Positions 9,606 through 18,751 of a stretch of DNA of 27,850 bases are shown here, in pieces. A model generated the notes under the pieces. The model was not told where the DNA came from. It searched no databases and was given only the letters and a program-made list of their open reading frames with translations. Both the position numbers and the translations under genes were made by a program. How positions within the stretch are numbered: the stretch's first letter is position 1; every line of letters starts with the position of its first letter. The DNA is taken from positions 909,678-937,527 of the forward strand of contig NW_005200417.1 of NCBI RefSeq assembly GCF_000372725.1, in the 5' to 3' direction. This DNA is from Emiliania huxleyi CCMP1516 (Eukaryota > Haptophyta > Isochrysidales > Noelaerhabdaceae).

Positions 9606-11215
9606 GCTCACCCACGCGCACTGGGCCTTGCACTTTGAATGCCGTGGGGCTCCTGTCGTCAGACGTGGAGACGCGAGGGTTGCCCCCCCTTGCCCCACCA
9701 CCTCGTGTGTGTGGAGAAGTTTACCTTACCTTACCTTACCTGTCGCCCACCCGCGCTGCTTTGCTCTCTCTCTTTTGTCAGGCACCGCAGACTCGCTCCA
9801 GCTGACGCGCGCCTTCGGTCCGCTCGACGCTGCTGGCGAGGTTGCGGTGGCGGACGTGCTTACCGCTGTTGCGAAGCGGCTGTGCGACGCTCCGGCAGGC
9901 GGCCGCTCGCTCCTCGCGGCCTGAGAAGAGTGCAATGATGAGAGGAATGATGAGACTGATAATGAGAAGGTAGTCGTAGGAAAGGAAGGGCATACCTCAC
10001 ACTAGAACTCGCAACTCAATTCTAATAATAAGAGCCAGAAGAATGACACTAGTGGATACCTGTTAATTGCCTCCGGCAGGCAGCTGCCCGCTCCTCTCCG
10101 CCTGATCATAATGGAATAAAGGAAGAAGAAGAAAGCAGTCGGAGATAGGGAAGGGCATACACTACGATGGAGTACTTGCAATTCTAATACGAGTGATAAT
10201 AATAATAATGACGCTAGTGAAGATGAGTTAACCCTGCCAGGCGGCCGCCCGCTCCTCGCCGCCGCATCCTCGCCCGAGCTCGTCGGCATCGCCTCCGCCT
10301 TCGCCGCCGCCCTGCCGCAGCACGGCGCCGGGTGGGTCTGCGCGCCGTTGGCGTCCGAAGCCGCGCGCCGGCGTACAGAGCTGCGACCCTGGCAGCTCGG
10401 CCGGCTCAGCCTCGCTCTCTCGCGCCTCGGCGAGCCGCTTGCTGCGGACGCCGAGGCGAGGCCTAGCCGAGATCCGAGATGCAGCCGAGGTGCAGCCGAG
10501 GTGCAGCCGAGATGCAGCCGAGATGCAGCCTAGATGCAGCCGAGATATGCCGGTGTGAGTCACAGCCGTGCGAGCTGTGAGCTTCGTATGCTTCTAGCTC
10601 ACCCGCTCTGCCTGTCTGGCTTCTAGCTCACCCGCTCTGTCTGTCTCGCTTCTAGCTCACCCGCTCTGTCTGTCTGGCGTCCGATCAGCCCTCCCGCGGG
10701 CAGGACCTCGCCGACGAGATTTGCACCCGCATCCGCCACTTCGGCGCGCACGAGCTCGCCTTCCTCTCCGCCTCCCTCTCGGCCGGCGCCCCCGACCGCC
10801 ATCCTTCACCGCCACGCCTCTTCGCCGCCGTCGCCGCCCACGCCGCCGCTGCCGCGCGCTCCCTCGACGCCGTCGCCCTCGCCGCCCTCGCAACCGCCTT
10901 CGCCCAGGCGCCCACTACCCGAGATCATTCGAGATTACCCGAGATTACCCGAGCTTACCCGAGCTTACCCGAGATTGCCCGAGATTACCCGAGCTTACCC
11001 GAGATTACCCGAGATTACCCCACACATGCTACCCGAGCGTACCCCGAGATTTCGCTAGATTCCGCTAGATTCCGCTCGCTTCCCCGAGATTCCCCGAGAG
11101 TGCCCGCCATCTCCTCCGCCCAGGCGCCAGAGTACGCGGGCGGCGGGACTGGCCCTGCGAGAGGAGCGGCGGCGGCTGCTCCCGGCGCTGCCGCCGCCGC
11201 CGCCAGCGGCATCGG

Positions 11216-11246
<31 letters not shown>

Positions 11247-12188
11247 GGCGGTGGCGGTATCGGCGGCGAGAGCGAGGTGGACGGTGCGGAGGTAGAGTAC
11301 GCGCGCGCCCTCTTCCGCGCTGTCGGGGAGGCGGCGGCGGCGGGGGCGGCGGCCATGCGGCCGCGCGAGCTCGCCGCTCTCTCGCGCGCGTGGGCGCGCG
11401 CTGTCCAGGCGCGCCACGCCGATGTCCAGCGACACATCGAGATTACCCGAGATCACCCGAGATCACCCGAGATCACCCGAGATCACCCGAGATCACCCGA
11501 GATCACCCGAGATTACCGGCGTCCGTGTTGCGCAGGCGGGCCGCGCAGAGAGTGACCCTCGCTTGCTGGCCGAGCTCATCGCGGCGGCGCGGCCACAGCT
11601 ACACTGCTTCTCGGCCGGCGAGCTGGCCACCTTGGCGTGGGCTGTCTCCAAGGCTTCGCTCCTCGAGCCGAGCCTGCTCGGAGGCCTCTCGGCGCAGCTG
11701 CTTGCAGAGCAGCCCGACGGCACGCTGCGCTTGCGGGAGCTGGACAGCGGCGAGCTAGAGAGAGGGCCGTGATCTCGCCGAGATCTCGCCGAGATGGAGC
11801 AGAGGGAGAAAGCTGGTGATGGACATCGGCGGGCTTCGGACGCTCGCGATGGACCCTTTCCGGATCCTTCCCGGAACCTTCCCGGAACCTTCCCGGACCC
11901 CTTCTTCCCGGACCCCTTACCGGAACCCTTCCCGGACCCTTCCCGGACCTTTCCCGGAACCTTCCTGCAGGCGAGCTCGTGATGCTCACCATGGCGCTGC
12001 GCATCGCGCGCCGCAGCGCGCGCGGGCAGCCCGAGCTGCTCGACGCTCTCGGCGACGAGCTGGCGCTGCGGCAGACGGAGCTCACGTCGCGCGAGCGGCG
12101 GATGGTGGCCAGCGCGTTCGCGTACCTCGGCCACGAGCAGCCACTGCACGCGGTGCAGGACAGCGGCGAGGAGTTCTTCGTCGGGTGA
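8804..12188 (+). CDS. Organelle-targeted alpha-helical repeat protein (HPR/FASTK-like), 7 exons
   Basis: Exons 8804-9296, 9782-9898, 10241-10446, 10704-10907, 11124-11408, 11536-11749, 11971-12188 join in frame to 578 residues. The start follows an A-rich stretch. The N-terminus MSSAARRRSAGLLLGAAGRR is basic and Ala/Ser-rich, as in mitochondrial or plastid leaders. Repeated helix signatures are visible: YGIWRALG, QLGRLSLALSRLG, ELAFLSASLSAG, ALAALATAFAQA, ELAALSRAWARA, ELATLAWAVSKA, VASAFAYLGH. This spacing is typical of heptatricopeptide/FASTK/RAP-related proteins that bind organellar RNA. No RAP domain is seen at the C-terminus (ends SGEEFFVG). Exon 5 carries an Ala/Gly tract. Introns 2 and 4-6 start with GC and intron 3 appears to start with GA. 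Confidence 0.65.
9409..9757 (+). mobile_element. 5'-truncated LINE 3' end inside intron 1 of the HPR-like gene
   Basis: The segment from ACGAATGGACGGGG to TGTCGCCCACCC is the reverse complement of 15152-15500, nearly identical apart from the CA-repeat length. It contains the end of the chromodomain-like frame, (CA)n at 9552-9604, a 3' untranslated part and a (TTACC)n tail at about 9721-9741. It is in sense orientation within the intron. Confidence 0.85.
9899..10240 (+). repeat. Intron 2 of HPR-like gene: two AT-rich tandem units
   Basis: GCGGCCGCTCGCTCCTC at 9899, GCAGCTGCCCGCTCCTC at 10080 and the exon start GCGGCCGCCCGCTCCTC at 10241 are three copies, each preceded by CAG. The units are 181 and 161 nt. 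They share AAGGGCATAC and AATTCTAATA and are much richer in AT than the exons. Confidence 0.85.
10447..10703 (+). repeat. Intron 3 of HPR-like gene: GAGATGCAGCC and GCTTCTAGCTCACCCGCTCT repeats
   Basis: A short GAGATGCAGCC/GAGGTGCAGCC array is at 10470-10548. Three tandem 31-nt units beginning GCTTCTAGCTCACCCGCTCT lie at 10588-10680. The intron appears to begin GACGCCGAGG, matching exon start GACCTCGCCGACGAG, a GA donor. The acceptor is GCGGGCAG. Confidence 0.65.
10908..11123 (+). repeat. Intron 4 of HPR-like gene: CCGAGATTAC minisatellite
   Basis: A 10-nt array of CCGAGATTAC/CCGAGCTTAC occupies 10918-11020, then diverged CCGAGATTTCGC units follow. The intron begins GCGCCCACTACC and the next exon GCGCCAGAGTAC. 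Both are preceded by CGCCCAG. Confidence 0.8.
11409..11535 (+). repeat. Intron 5 of HPR-like gene: GAGATCACCC minisatellite
   Basis: Seven or eight 10-nt units of GAGATCACCC/GAGATTACCC lie at 11439-11514. The intron starts GCGCGCCACGC and the next exon GCGGGCCGCGC. The acceptor is TTGCGCAG. Confidence 0.8.
11750..11970 (+). repeat. Intron 6 of HPR-like gene: CCGGAACCTTC minisatellite with exon copies
   Basis: The intron begins GCGAGCTAGAGAG, matching exon start GCGAGCTCGTGATG. A second diverged copy is at about 11830 (GCGGGCTTCGG... ATGGACCC against ...ATGGCGC). The CCCGGAACCTT/CCCGGACCCTT array covers 11862-11962. Confidence 0.8.
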
Positions 12189-12341
12189 CCACCCGCTGTG
12201 CGCTGAGCTCCAATCTTGAGCGCGGTGTGTGTCGGCCATGGGGGAGGCACATGCATCGTGTGGTGTGGTTAAGCGTATTTTCCATTCGCAACCATCGCAA
12301 AATCGCCCGGCTCGCGTCGTGAAAAACAGAAATCGCCTGGC
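12189..12341. other. Intergenic stretch, nothing recognised
   Basis: This follows the stop codon of the HPR-like gene. It presumably contains its 3' UTR. No poly(A) signal of standard form was seen. Confidence 0.3.
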
Positions 12342-12395
12342 CCTTGCCCCACCACCGCGTGTGTGTGGAGAAAAGTACCGTACCTTACCTTAGGT
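12342..12395 (+). mobile_element. Short LINE 3'-end fragment
   Basis: CCCTTGCCCCACCACCGCG followed by GTGTGTGTGGAGAAAAGTACC and TTACC units matches the 3' end of the element at 9409-9757 and 15152-16534. Only about 50 nt are retained. Confidence 0.75.
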
Positions 12396-12420
12396 TGGGA
12401 GAGAGAGAGTGTTTTGTTAG

Positions 12421-12770
12421 GTTGGCGACGCGACGCCGCACCAGATGCGAACGCTCTACCTCAACTTCTTCCCGGACAAGCCGCAGCTCGCCGACGCCTT
12501 CGCGGAGGCCCTCTCCGGCTCCTCCGTCTCGTCTCTCGACGGCGCGCCGCTGCAGCCCCGACCTTAGCTCGCCCTCGCGCGACCTCTGCTGGGACGCGCG
12601 GATGCGTTTTCTTTTTCTAGGCGCTGCTGCAGTCGTACCTGCTCGTCTGGCGCCACTCGGCGGAGCAGGCGTGCGAGGGCGCGGCAGAGCTGGCTACCGG
12701 GGTGGCGCAGGCGAGGGACGCGCGCGCGATGCGGCCGCGGCCGCCGCCGAGGGAGGCAAAGGGCGGGTAG
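12421..12770 (+). pseudogene. BCS1-like AAA ATPase, C-terminal fragment (2 exons)
   Basis: Exons 12421-12543 and 12621-12770 join in frame after removal of a GC-AG intron. The peptide HQMRTLYLNFFPDKPQLADA then AFAEALSGSSVSSLDG then ALLQSYLLVWRHSAEQA resembles the C-terminal end of BCS1-family mitochondrial AAA ATPases (Q..+LF..FYP, FAE.L, LQ.YLL, A). The AAA core (Walker A/B) is absent upstream, where a LINE fragment sits, so this is a fragment or the last exons of a disrupted gene. Intron start GCGCCGCTGCAG and exon start GCGCTGCTGCAG are near-identical copies. The stop is at 12768-12770. Confidence 0.55.
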
Positions 12771-13035
12771 TGCCGGGCCGAGCTGCAATGCTGTTGGGGG
12801 GGGATGGCCATGGCCAGTGGCAGTGCGCCCACCGCCGGGCGCCGGCTCGGGGGCTCGAGGGGGCGAGGCCTCGAGCTCTATCAGGTGTCACTGTCAGGGC
12901 GGCTGGCTTATTTCGTTTCTTTCAAAAGAATCACCGCGTCGGACGCCCGCGCCACGCGTCGCCGATACTTCACGAGATTCGAGAGACTCCTCTCATTCGA
13001 GACGCGACTCACGGTACTGTAGACGACCGGAGAGT
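12771..13035. other. Convergent intergenic gap, nothing recognised
   Basis: The gap lies between the BCS1-like fragment and the end of the minus-strand RCC1 gene A. No repeats or motifs stand out. Confidence 0.3.
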
Positions 13036-14469
13036 TCACGGCTCTCCACCGCTGGCGTCGCGCGCCTCGATCTTCTTGGGCAGCAGCTGGTTCGACAGGT
13101 CCTCTCCATGGCCTAGGCAGCCGTGGAAGCCGTGGCCCCAGGTAAAGACAGCGCCGTCGGTGGCGAGGGCGAGGCTGTGGCGGACCCCAGCGGACACAGC
13201 GACGACGCGCTGGCCAGCCAAGGCCTCGAGCTTCTTCGGCAGCAGCTGGCGCTGCTCGTCGCCGTGGCCCAACATGCCGCCGGTTCCATAGCCCCAGCTC
13301 CAGACAGAGCCGTCGGCGGTGAGGGCGAGGTTGTGCATAGCTCCAGCCGACACGGCGACGACGCGCTGGCCTGCCAAAGCCTCGACCTTCTTCGGCAGCA
13401 GCTGGTCCTGCTCGTCGCCGTGGCCCAGCTGTCCAAAGTAGCAATGGCCCCAGCTCCAGACGGCGCCGTTGGCAGTGAGGGCGAGACTGTGCTCGCCTCC
13501 AGCCGAGACTGCGATGACGCGCTGGCCAGCCAAGGCCTCGACCTTCTTGGGCAGCAGCTGGCGCTCGCTGTCGCCGTGGCCCAGCTTGCCGTTGTCTCCA
13601 TCGCCCCAGCCCCAGACGCTGCCGTCGGCGGTGAAGGCGAAGCTGTGGTACTGCCCAGCCGACACAGCGACGATGCGCTGGCCAGCAAACGCCTCGATCT
13701 TCTTGGGCAGCAGCTGGTTCTGCGAGTCGCCGTGGCCCAGCGCGCCCCAGTATCCACGGCCCCAGCTCCAGACAGAGCCGTCGGCGGTGAGGGCGAGGTT
13801 GTGCATAGCCCCAGCAGACACGGCGACGACGCGCTGGCCAGCAAACGCCTCGACCTTCTTTGGCAGCGGCTGGTCCTGCTCGTCGCCGTGGCCCAACTTG
13901 CCAAAGCCTCCATAGCCCCAGCTCCAGACACTGCCGCCGGCGGTGAGGGCGAGGCTGTGGGCATCTCCAGCCGACACACTCACGGCGCGCTCGCCGCCCA
14001 GCGCCGAAGTAAGGCGCGTCGGCGTGTTCAGCCGCGTCACGCCCTCGCCGTGGCCGGGCAGGCCTGGGTAGCTCCACCCACTGCCGCACGACGAGAGCCG
14101 CCCCTCGCCGTCGATGAAGAGGCTGTGGGAGGAGCCTGCCGCCGCCCTCGCCGGCGGGTTGGACTCGCACAGCACCGCGACGAAGCACAGCCACCGCACG
14201 GCACAGCCCTCGCCCTCTGGCAGCGCCGGCAGCTCGAAGCCGCGCTCTTGCGCCCACAAGCGGATGCCCTCCAGCGCAAGCGAGGCGTGGAAGAGCAGCG
14301 AGACGGCCGCGACGCGAGCGATGTCGGCGGGGTCGCAGTGAGAGAGGACGCGCACGACGAGCTCCGTGGGGAGGTCGAGGAGGCGGGTGGGCGGCGGCGT
14401 GTCTGGCGAGGGGGTGGCGGAGGAGGCGGTGGCGAGGCGGCGCGAGCGGCGGCGCGGTGGGGTGGACAT
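13036..14469 (-). CDS. F-box-like/RCC1-repeat protein A (477 aa, intronless)
   Basis: It starts MSTPPRRRSRRLATA. Residues of about 28-65 ([18 protein letters not shown] then [19 protein letters not shown]) form an F-box-like domain, which in known proteins docks to SKP1-cullin ubiquitin ligases. The rest consists of seven RCC1-type repeats of about 50 residues with recurring [27 protein letters not shown] and VWSWG, giving a seven-bladed beta-propeller for protein-protein or chromatin contacts. A likely role is substrate recognition by an SCF-type ligase; this is inferred from architecture. No intron is present, in contrast to neighbouring genes. It is the first of three paralogues on the same strand. 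Confidence 0.88.
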   Translation of the reverse strand: MSTPPRRRSRRLATASSATPSPDTPPPTRLLDLPTELVVRVLSHCDPADIARVAAVSLLFHASLALEGIRLWAQERGFELPALPEGEGCAVRWLCFVAVLCESNPPARAAAGSSHSLFIDGEGRLSSCGSGWSYPGLPGHGEGVTRLNTPTRLTSALGGERAVSVSAGDAHSLALTAGGSVWSWGYGGFGKLGHGDEQDQPLPKKVEAFAGQRVVAVSAGAMHNLALTADGSVWSWGRGYWGALGHGDSQNQLLPKKIEAFAGQRIVAVSAGQYHSFAFTADGSVWGWGDGDNGKLGHGDSERQLLPKKVEALAGQRVIAVSAGGEHSLALTANGAVWSWGHCYFGQLGHGDEQDQLLPKKVEALAGQRVVAVSAGAMHNLALTADGSVWSWGYGTGGMLGHGDEQRQLLPKKLEALAGQRVVAVSAGVRHSLALATDGAVFTWGHGFHGCLGHGEDLSNQLLPKKIEARDASGGEP

Positions 14470-15151
14470 CGCGAGGAAAAGAAAAAATTCGATCCAATGC
14501 CACCGTTCTCGCCCGGGGTGACCCCGGCCGGGCTGCCGACACTCTCAGAACCGGTGGAGCTGGGAGAGGCTAGCGAAGACGAAAGGCGGCAGCGGAGGAA
14601 GCGACACCAACAACGAGGGAAACGACCACACCGGCCGTCGTATGACGCTCGGCAAGCGAGCAAGAGAGCGAATCGGGGAGAACCGGAGCCCCGGGAGGAC
14701 CGAAGGTGGAGCCCCGGGACCGAGGACTAAGCAAGTGTCTGTTTGGGCGTGGTGTCCAGTGTAATGTCCACTAGCTCCGAGTAGAGGGGGCGTCCTGCAG
14801 TTAAGGGGAAACCCGGTACGCGGGTCCAACCCTCGGAGAACTGTGTTTACTTTAAGGCCCTTGCCCTGCGAACGCGCACCCCCGGGGCTAGGGCTCTCTA
14901 GCCCGTAACCCGATGCCAATCATCCGGCCCGCTGGGTGCGCTTCTGAGCTCCCCGGCCCTGGATGTGCGGTTGATGACTGCACTCCAAGTGCTCCAAGAT
15001 CATACCCGTACGACGGCAGAAGGCAACGACGCGACAGAGGAGGAAATGACAAGGGAGAGAACGACGAGAGTGGGACGACCGCGAGGTGGCATGAAGGTTG
15101 CAGCGAGAATCTGCGAGAGACTGCGAAGAGAGATAGGAAGAGGCAGACTCC
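14470..15151. other. Unassigned intergenic region
   Basis: It contains the RCC1-A upstream region and, on the plus strand, an open frame from about 14496 to 14730 (MPPFSPGVTPAGL...) with highly charged Arg/Glu-rich sequence that I cannot assign. A perfect-stem hairpin GGGCTAG/CTAGCCC lies near 14895-14912. The region abuts the LINE 3' end at 15152. No RNA gene was recognised. Confidence 0.3.
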
Positions 15152-15301
15152 CTAGGGTGGGCGACAGGTAAGGTAAGGTAAGGTAAACTTCTCCACACAC
15201 ACGAGGTGGTGGGGCAAGGGGGGGCAACCCTCGCGTCTCCACGTCTGACGACAGGAGCCCCACGGCATTCAAAGTGCAAGGCCCAGTGCGCGTGGGTGAG
15301 C

Positions 15302-15355
<54 letters not shown>

Positions 15356-16534
15356 TAGCTTCGCGCCCCCCATCGCCGCGATGGTCCGGTGGCGCTCCCA
15401 TGTCCGTTTTGTCGCGCCCTTCCATTTAATTAGGTACTCCCACCGTTCGGTCGCGTCCTCTCCCGTCTCCCCCGTTCGTCGTGCCCCGTCGATTCGTTCG
15501 TACGTCCATTTGTCTTCGCCCTTTACTTGTCCATTTCGGACTCCCCTCTGTTCTGTCGACGCTTCCGCCGCAATTCGGATGGCTATTCTCTGATCACTTC
15601 TGTTCCATTCTAGCCCTGCCTCGTCCCATCGCTCGTGCCTCCCCGCAAACCATTGTGCGGTCGTCGCCTCTGGCTGTCCGTTTAACTCGCCTAGTAGCTG
15701 TTCGTAGTCCTCTTTATCTGTCTTGCCCCGCAACTCATGGACCCTCGATGCCTCAGTCCACGTCATCCATCCGTCGCCCTTCTCGTTTGTCACGTCGCTC
15801 CACCATACCAATCCGACCTCCGCGAGCCTCTTCTTGTATGTGCACCGTCGGGCGCCTCGCCTCCACATGGTCATGCTGTCTTCCCATAGTCGTGGGCCCC
15901 GCACTGTTTCCTGTTGGCCAGTCATCTCCCACAGGTCATCATCGAGGCCGTCTTTCATCTGCATCGACGTCCTCATGCCTCGTAGTCCTGCCCGATTCCG
16001 CTGTAGGTAGTATGCCTCCATCAGGTTTCCTTCATTTAGTTGCTCGTCGGGTATGAATGTCGTGTCCCATTCGAGTGGGTGTTTGCCGCGGCACCCCAGT
16101 CTCCATGCCGTCCTCGCCAGCGCATATCTCGCGACCATCCCCGCGGGTCGTCCCTCTGGTGCCGAGAGCATGTTGTCGATCGTGCTCATCCAGCTCGCCG
16201 TGGCTACCTGATACGTGTGCATGCTCCCTTCACCACCCTCTTCCTCCGCCGCGTATAGGTGTGCCTTCGGGTATGCTGTTCCTGCTCCCTGTCGCTCTAT
16301 CGCGTCTCGCCTCGCAACTTCGATGGCGTCACAGTCCTCCATCGTCATGACGGTCCCTCTTGCAGCCGCTCCGACCACCCCTTCCATCGCGGCGTTCATC
16401 GCTCGTTGCATCTCGTCCGCATTTAATTGCGTGAGCGCGCCCACCATTTTCATTAGCCGCGTCGCTTCCCTTCTCGTTTTTTGTCTCGCCGGTTCCATCC
16501 CCTTCTGCCACTGCGAGGCTAGCGCATCACACAC
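15152..16534 (-). mobile_element. LINE (non-LTR retrotransposon) 3' half with C-terminal chromodomain-like segment
   Basis: On the minus strand an open frame runs from about 16534 to 15269, opening after an in-frame TAA, so it is 5'-incomplete. AYPKAHLYAAEEEGGEGS and WWSDVTNEKGDGWMTW resemble the post-reverse-transcriptase region of LINE ORF2 (GGLG-type motif; G..T..D). Near the end WEYLIKWKGATKRTWE matches chromodomains. The frame reads into a (CA)n tract (15303-15355) encoding Thr-His. The 3' region ends in TTACC repeats (15168-15187, reversed). Two other 3' fragments in the window (9409-9757, 12342-12395) are the same family. No reverse transcriptase core is present. Confidence 0.72.
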
Positions 16535-16856
16535 CTCTCCTTAAAATCCCTGTGTGGTGGCGGCGTGCCGTCCTCCCATCCCTCCCTTGGGTTGTCTGTT
16601 TTCTTTCTTTCTTTCTTTACACGATCATTTCAACAAAGCACTCTTGACCATTCCACATCTCCGGTCGGTCTCGCGCGGGCCGCCCCAGATCACAGCCACA
16701 ATGCATAAATCTCATCTTACGTCCTGGATTCGCCTCTCACCACTCTCGGATACGTTCGCCGCCTAATCGAGTACAAGTCTCGGAGGCGTTCGCAGATGGC
16801 GAAGAGGACGTGGGAAACGCGGAAACACAGAGCCTTGCACCCTTTCGCCCTTCTCA
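16535..16856. other. Gap between LINE and RCC1 gene B
   Basis: It contains a TTTC microsatellite at about 16599-16617. It may include further degraded LINE sequence and the 3' flank of RCC1 gene B. No coding evidence was seen. Confidence 0.3.
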
Positions 16857-18281
16857 TCACTGCCCCGGCGCCCACCCCTCGATCTTCTTGGGCAGCAGCT
16901 GATTCGACAGGTCCTCTCCGTGGCCTAGGCAGGCGTAATGACCCTTGCCCCAGGTAAAGACAGCGCCATCGGCGGTGATGGCGAGGCTATGCTGCCACCC
17001 AGCCGATACGGCCACAGCGCGCTGGCCAGTGAAGGGCTCGACCTTCTTGGGCAGCAGCTGGCTCTGCTCGTCGCCGTGGCCCAGCTTGCCGTCGACTCCA
17101 TGGCCCCAGCTCCAGACGGCACCGTCGGCGGTGAGGGCGAGACTGTGGTGCTCATTGGCCGACGCAGCGACGACGCGCTGGCCAGTCAAGGCCTCGACCT
17201 TCTTGGGCAGCATCTGGTCCTGCACGTCGCTGTGGCCCAACTGGCCTACGCCTCCCCAGCCCCAGCTCCAGACGGCGCCGTTAGTGGTGAGGGCGATGTT
17301 GTGGCCACCTCCTGCCGACACAGCGCTGACGCGCTGGCCAGCAAAAGCCTCGACCTTCTTGGGCAGCAGTTGGTACAGGTGGTCGCCGTGGCCCAGCTTG
17401 CCATAGCTTCCATCGCCCCAGCTCCAGACGTTGCCGTCGGCGGTGATGGCGAGGCCGTGGCCGGTTCCCGCCGACACGGCGTTGACGCGCTGGCCAGCAA
17501 AGGCCTCGACCTTCTTGGGCAGCAGCTGGTTCTGCTGATCGCCGTGGCCCAACCGGCCTTGGTGTCCTGCGCCCCAACTCCAGACAGCGCCACCGGCGGT
17601 AAGGGCAAGGCTGTAAGAACCTCCAGCCACCGCGGCAATGACGCTCTTGCCCGCCAAGGCCTCGATCTTCTTTGGCTCGCACTGGCGCTGCGTGTCGCCG
17701 TGGCCCAGCTGGCCCCAGCCTCCCATGCCCCAGCTCCAGACGGCTCCGCCGGCGGTGAGGGCGAGGTTGTGGTATCCTCCAGCCGACATGCTCACGACGC
17801 GCTCGCCACCCAGCGGGGAAGGGAGGCGGGTCGGCGTGTTGAGCTGCGCCACGCCCTCGCCGTGGCCGAGTAGTCCTGGATAGAAGAGCGTCTTGCCGCA
17901 CGACGAGAGCCGCCCCTCGCCGTCGATGAAGACGCTGTGCCGTTGGCCTGCCGCCGCCCTCGCCGGCGGGTTGGACTCGCGAAGCAGCGCAGCGAAGCAC
18001 AGCCACCGCACGGCGCAGCCCTCGCCCTCGGGCTGCGCCGGCAGCTCGAAGCCGCGCTCTTGCGCCCACAAGCGGATGCCCTCCAGCGCAAGCGAGGCGT
18101 GGAAGAGCAGCGAGACGGCCGCGACGCGAGCGATGTCGGCGGGGTCGCAGCGAGAGACGACGCGCACGACGAGCTCCGTGGGGAGGTCGAGGAGGCGGGT
18201 GGGCGGCGGCGTGTCTGGAGAGGGGGCGGCGGTGGAAGCGGTGGCGAGGCGGCGCGAGCGGCGGCGCGGCGGGGTGGACAT
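16857..18281 (-). CDS. F-box-like/RCC1-repeat protein B (474 aa, intronless)
   Basis: This is a paralogue of genes A and C with the same start (MSTPPRRRSRRLATA), the F-box-like segment [18 protein letters not shown] and seven RCC1 repeats. Repeat residues GHGD..., [14 protein letters not shown] and [15 protein letters not shown] are clear. It ends KKIEGWAPGQ, as does C ([10 protein letters not shown]), whereas A ends EARDASGGEP. The first 150 residues are almost identical to A at the DNA level, so duplication or gene conversion is recent. Function is likely as for A. It is divergent to a DEK-C-like frame starting at 18436. Confidence 0.88.
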   Translation of the reverse strand: MSTPPRRRSRRLATASTAAPSPDTPPPTRLLDLPTELVVRVVSRCDPADIARVAAVSLLFHASLALEGIRLWAQERGFELPAQPEGEGCAVRWLCFAALLRESNPPARAAAGQRHSVFIDGEGRLSSCGKTLFYPGLLGHGEGVAQLNTPTRLPSPLGGERVVSMSAGGYHNLALTAGGAVWSWGMGGWGQLGHGDTQRQCEPKKIEALAGKSVIAAVAGGSYSLALTAGGAVWSWGAGHQGRLGHGDQQNQLLPKKVEAFAGQRVNAVSAGTGHGLAITADGNVWSWGDGSYGKLGHGDHLYQLLPKKVEAFAGQRVSAVSAGGGHNIALTTNGAVWSWGWGGVGQLGHSDVQDQMLPKKVEALTGQRVVAASANEHHSLALTADGAVWSWGHGVDGKLGHGDEQSQLLPKKVEPFTGQRAVAVSAGWQHSLAITADGAVFTWGKGHYACLGHGEDLSNQLLPKKIEGWAPGQ

Positions 18282-18435
18282 TGCGAGGAAAAGAATTTAA
18301 ACAACACAACTCGCTCTCGAGGAAAAGAATTACAGTAGCCAAAAGTTTTTTCTTTTGCGCACCGCAAAGCAGGAAACCCGCGCGCTGCTGAGCAGAGGGC
18401 CGAAATGGTGGACCGGGCGCGTGCCAGAGCTCCCG
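18282..18435. promoter_or_regulatory. Short divergent gap between RCC1-B and DEK-C-like frame
   Basis: About 154 bases separate two divergent starts, so it probably holds both promoters. It contains two copies of GAGGAAAAGAATT (about 18285-18297 and 18319-18331). The RCC1-A and RCC1-C start regions show similar GAGGAAAAGAA or GAGAAAAAG motifs. Confidence 0.4.
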
Positions 18436-18751
18436 ATGGCGAGCCGCCCTCCTGCCCTCCCTCACGGCCGCCTGCCCGGTGCGCACCAGGCCGAGATGAA
18501 GAAGCACGTGGAGCAGATCATCGGGGAGGTTGGCGTCGACAACCTCTCCGCCAAAACGGTGCGGCGGGCTGTGTCGGCGAGCCCGGCAGTGGGCTCCCTG
18601 CGCCTCTCCGTAGGTGCGGGAGAAGCTTGAGACGGCGCTGGGCAAGGAGCCGGGCGAGCTCAAGCCGGACGCCGTCGGTTCTCGTCAAAAGCATCTACTG
18701 TGGAGCTCTCAGTGTGGTTGCGTGTTACTTTTACTAGTGATGCTGCACTAG
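18436..18751 (+). CDS. DEK C-terminal-domain-like protein, probably partial
   Basis: Exons 18436-18570 and 18614-18751 are separated by a 43-nt GT-AG intron. The peptide MKKHVEQIIGEVGVDNLSAK then TVRRA, joined to VREKLETALGKEPGELKPDA, resembles the DEK-C fold (three-helix DNA- or protein-binding domain: helix, TxxxVR, L...LG..L). The frame after KPDAV becomes low-complexity and stops, so either another donor is used near 18680 or the gene is broken. The start is chosen at MASRPPAL; 18496 is an alternative. Confidence 0.5.

Noticed and set aside
13123..14730. 535-residue plus-strand open frame
   Set aside because: It is the antisense of the RCC1-A gene; the biased repeat coding keeps other frames open. 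The minus frame has clear F-box and RCC1 motifs.
14815..14850. Possible tRNA T-arm-like segment (CGGGTCCAACCC)
   Set aside because: No cloverleaf or acceptor stem could be drawn around it.
16329..16511. Short Gly/Asp/Arg-rich frame on the minus strand
   Set aside because: It lies within the LINE frame on the same strand in another phase and has no homology-like features.
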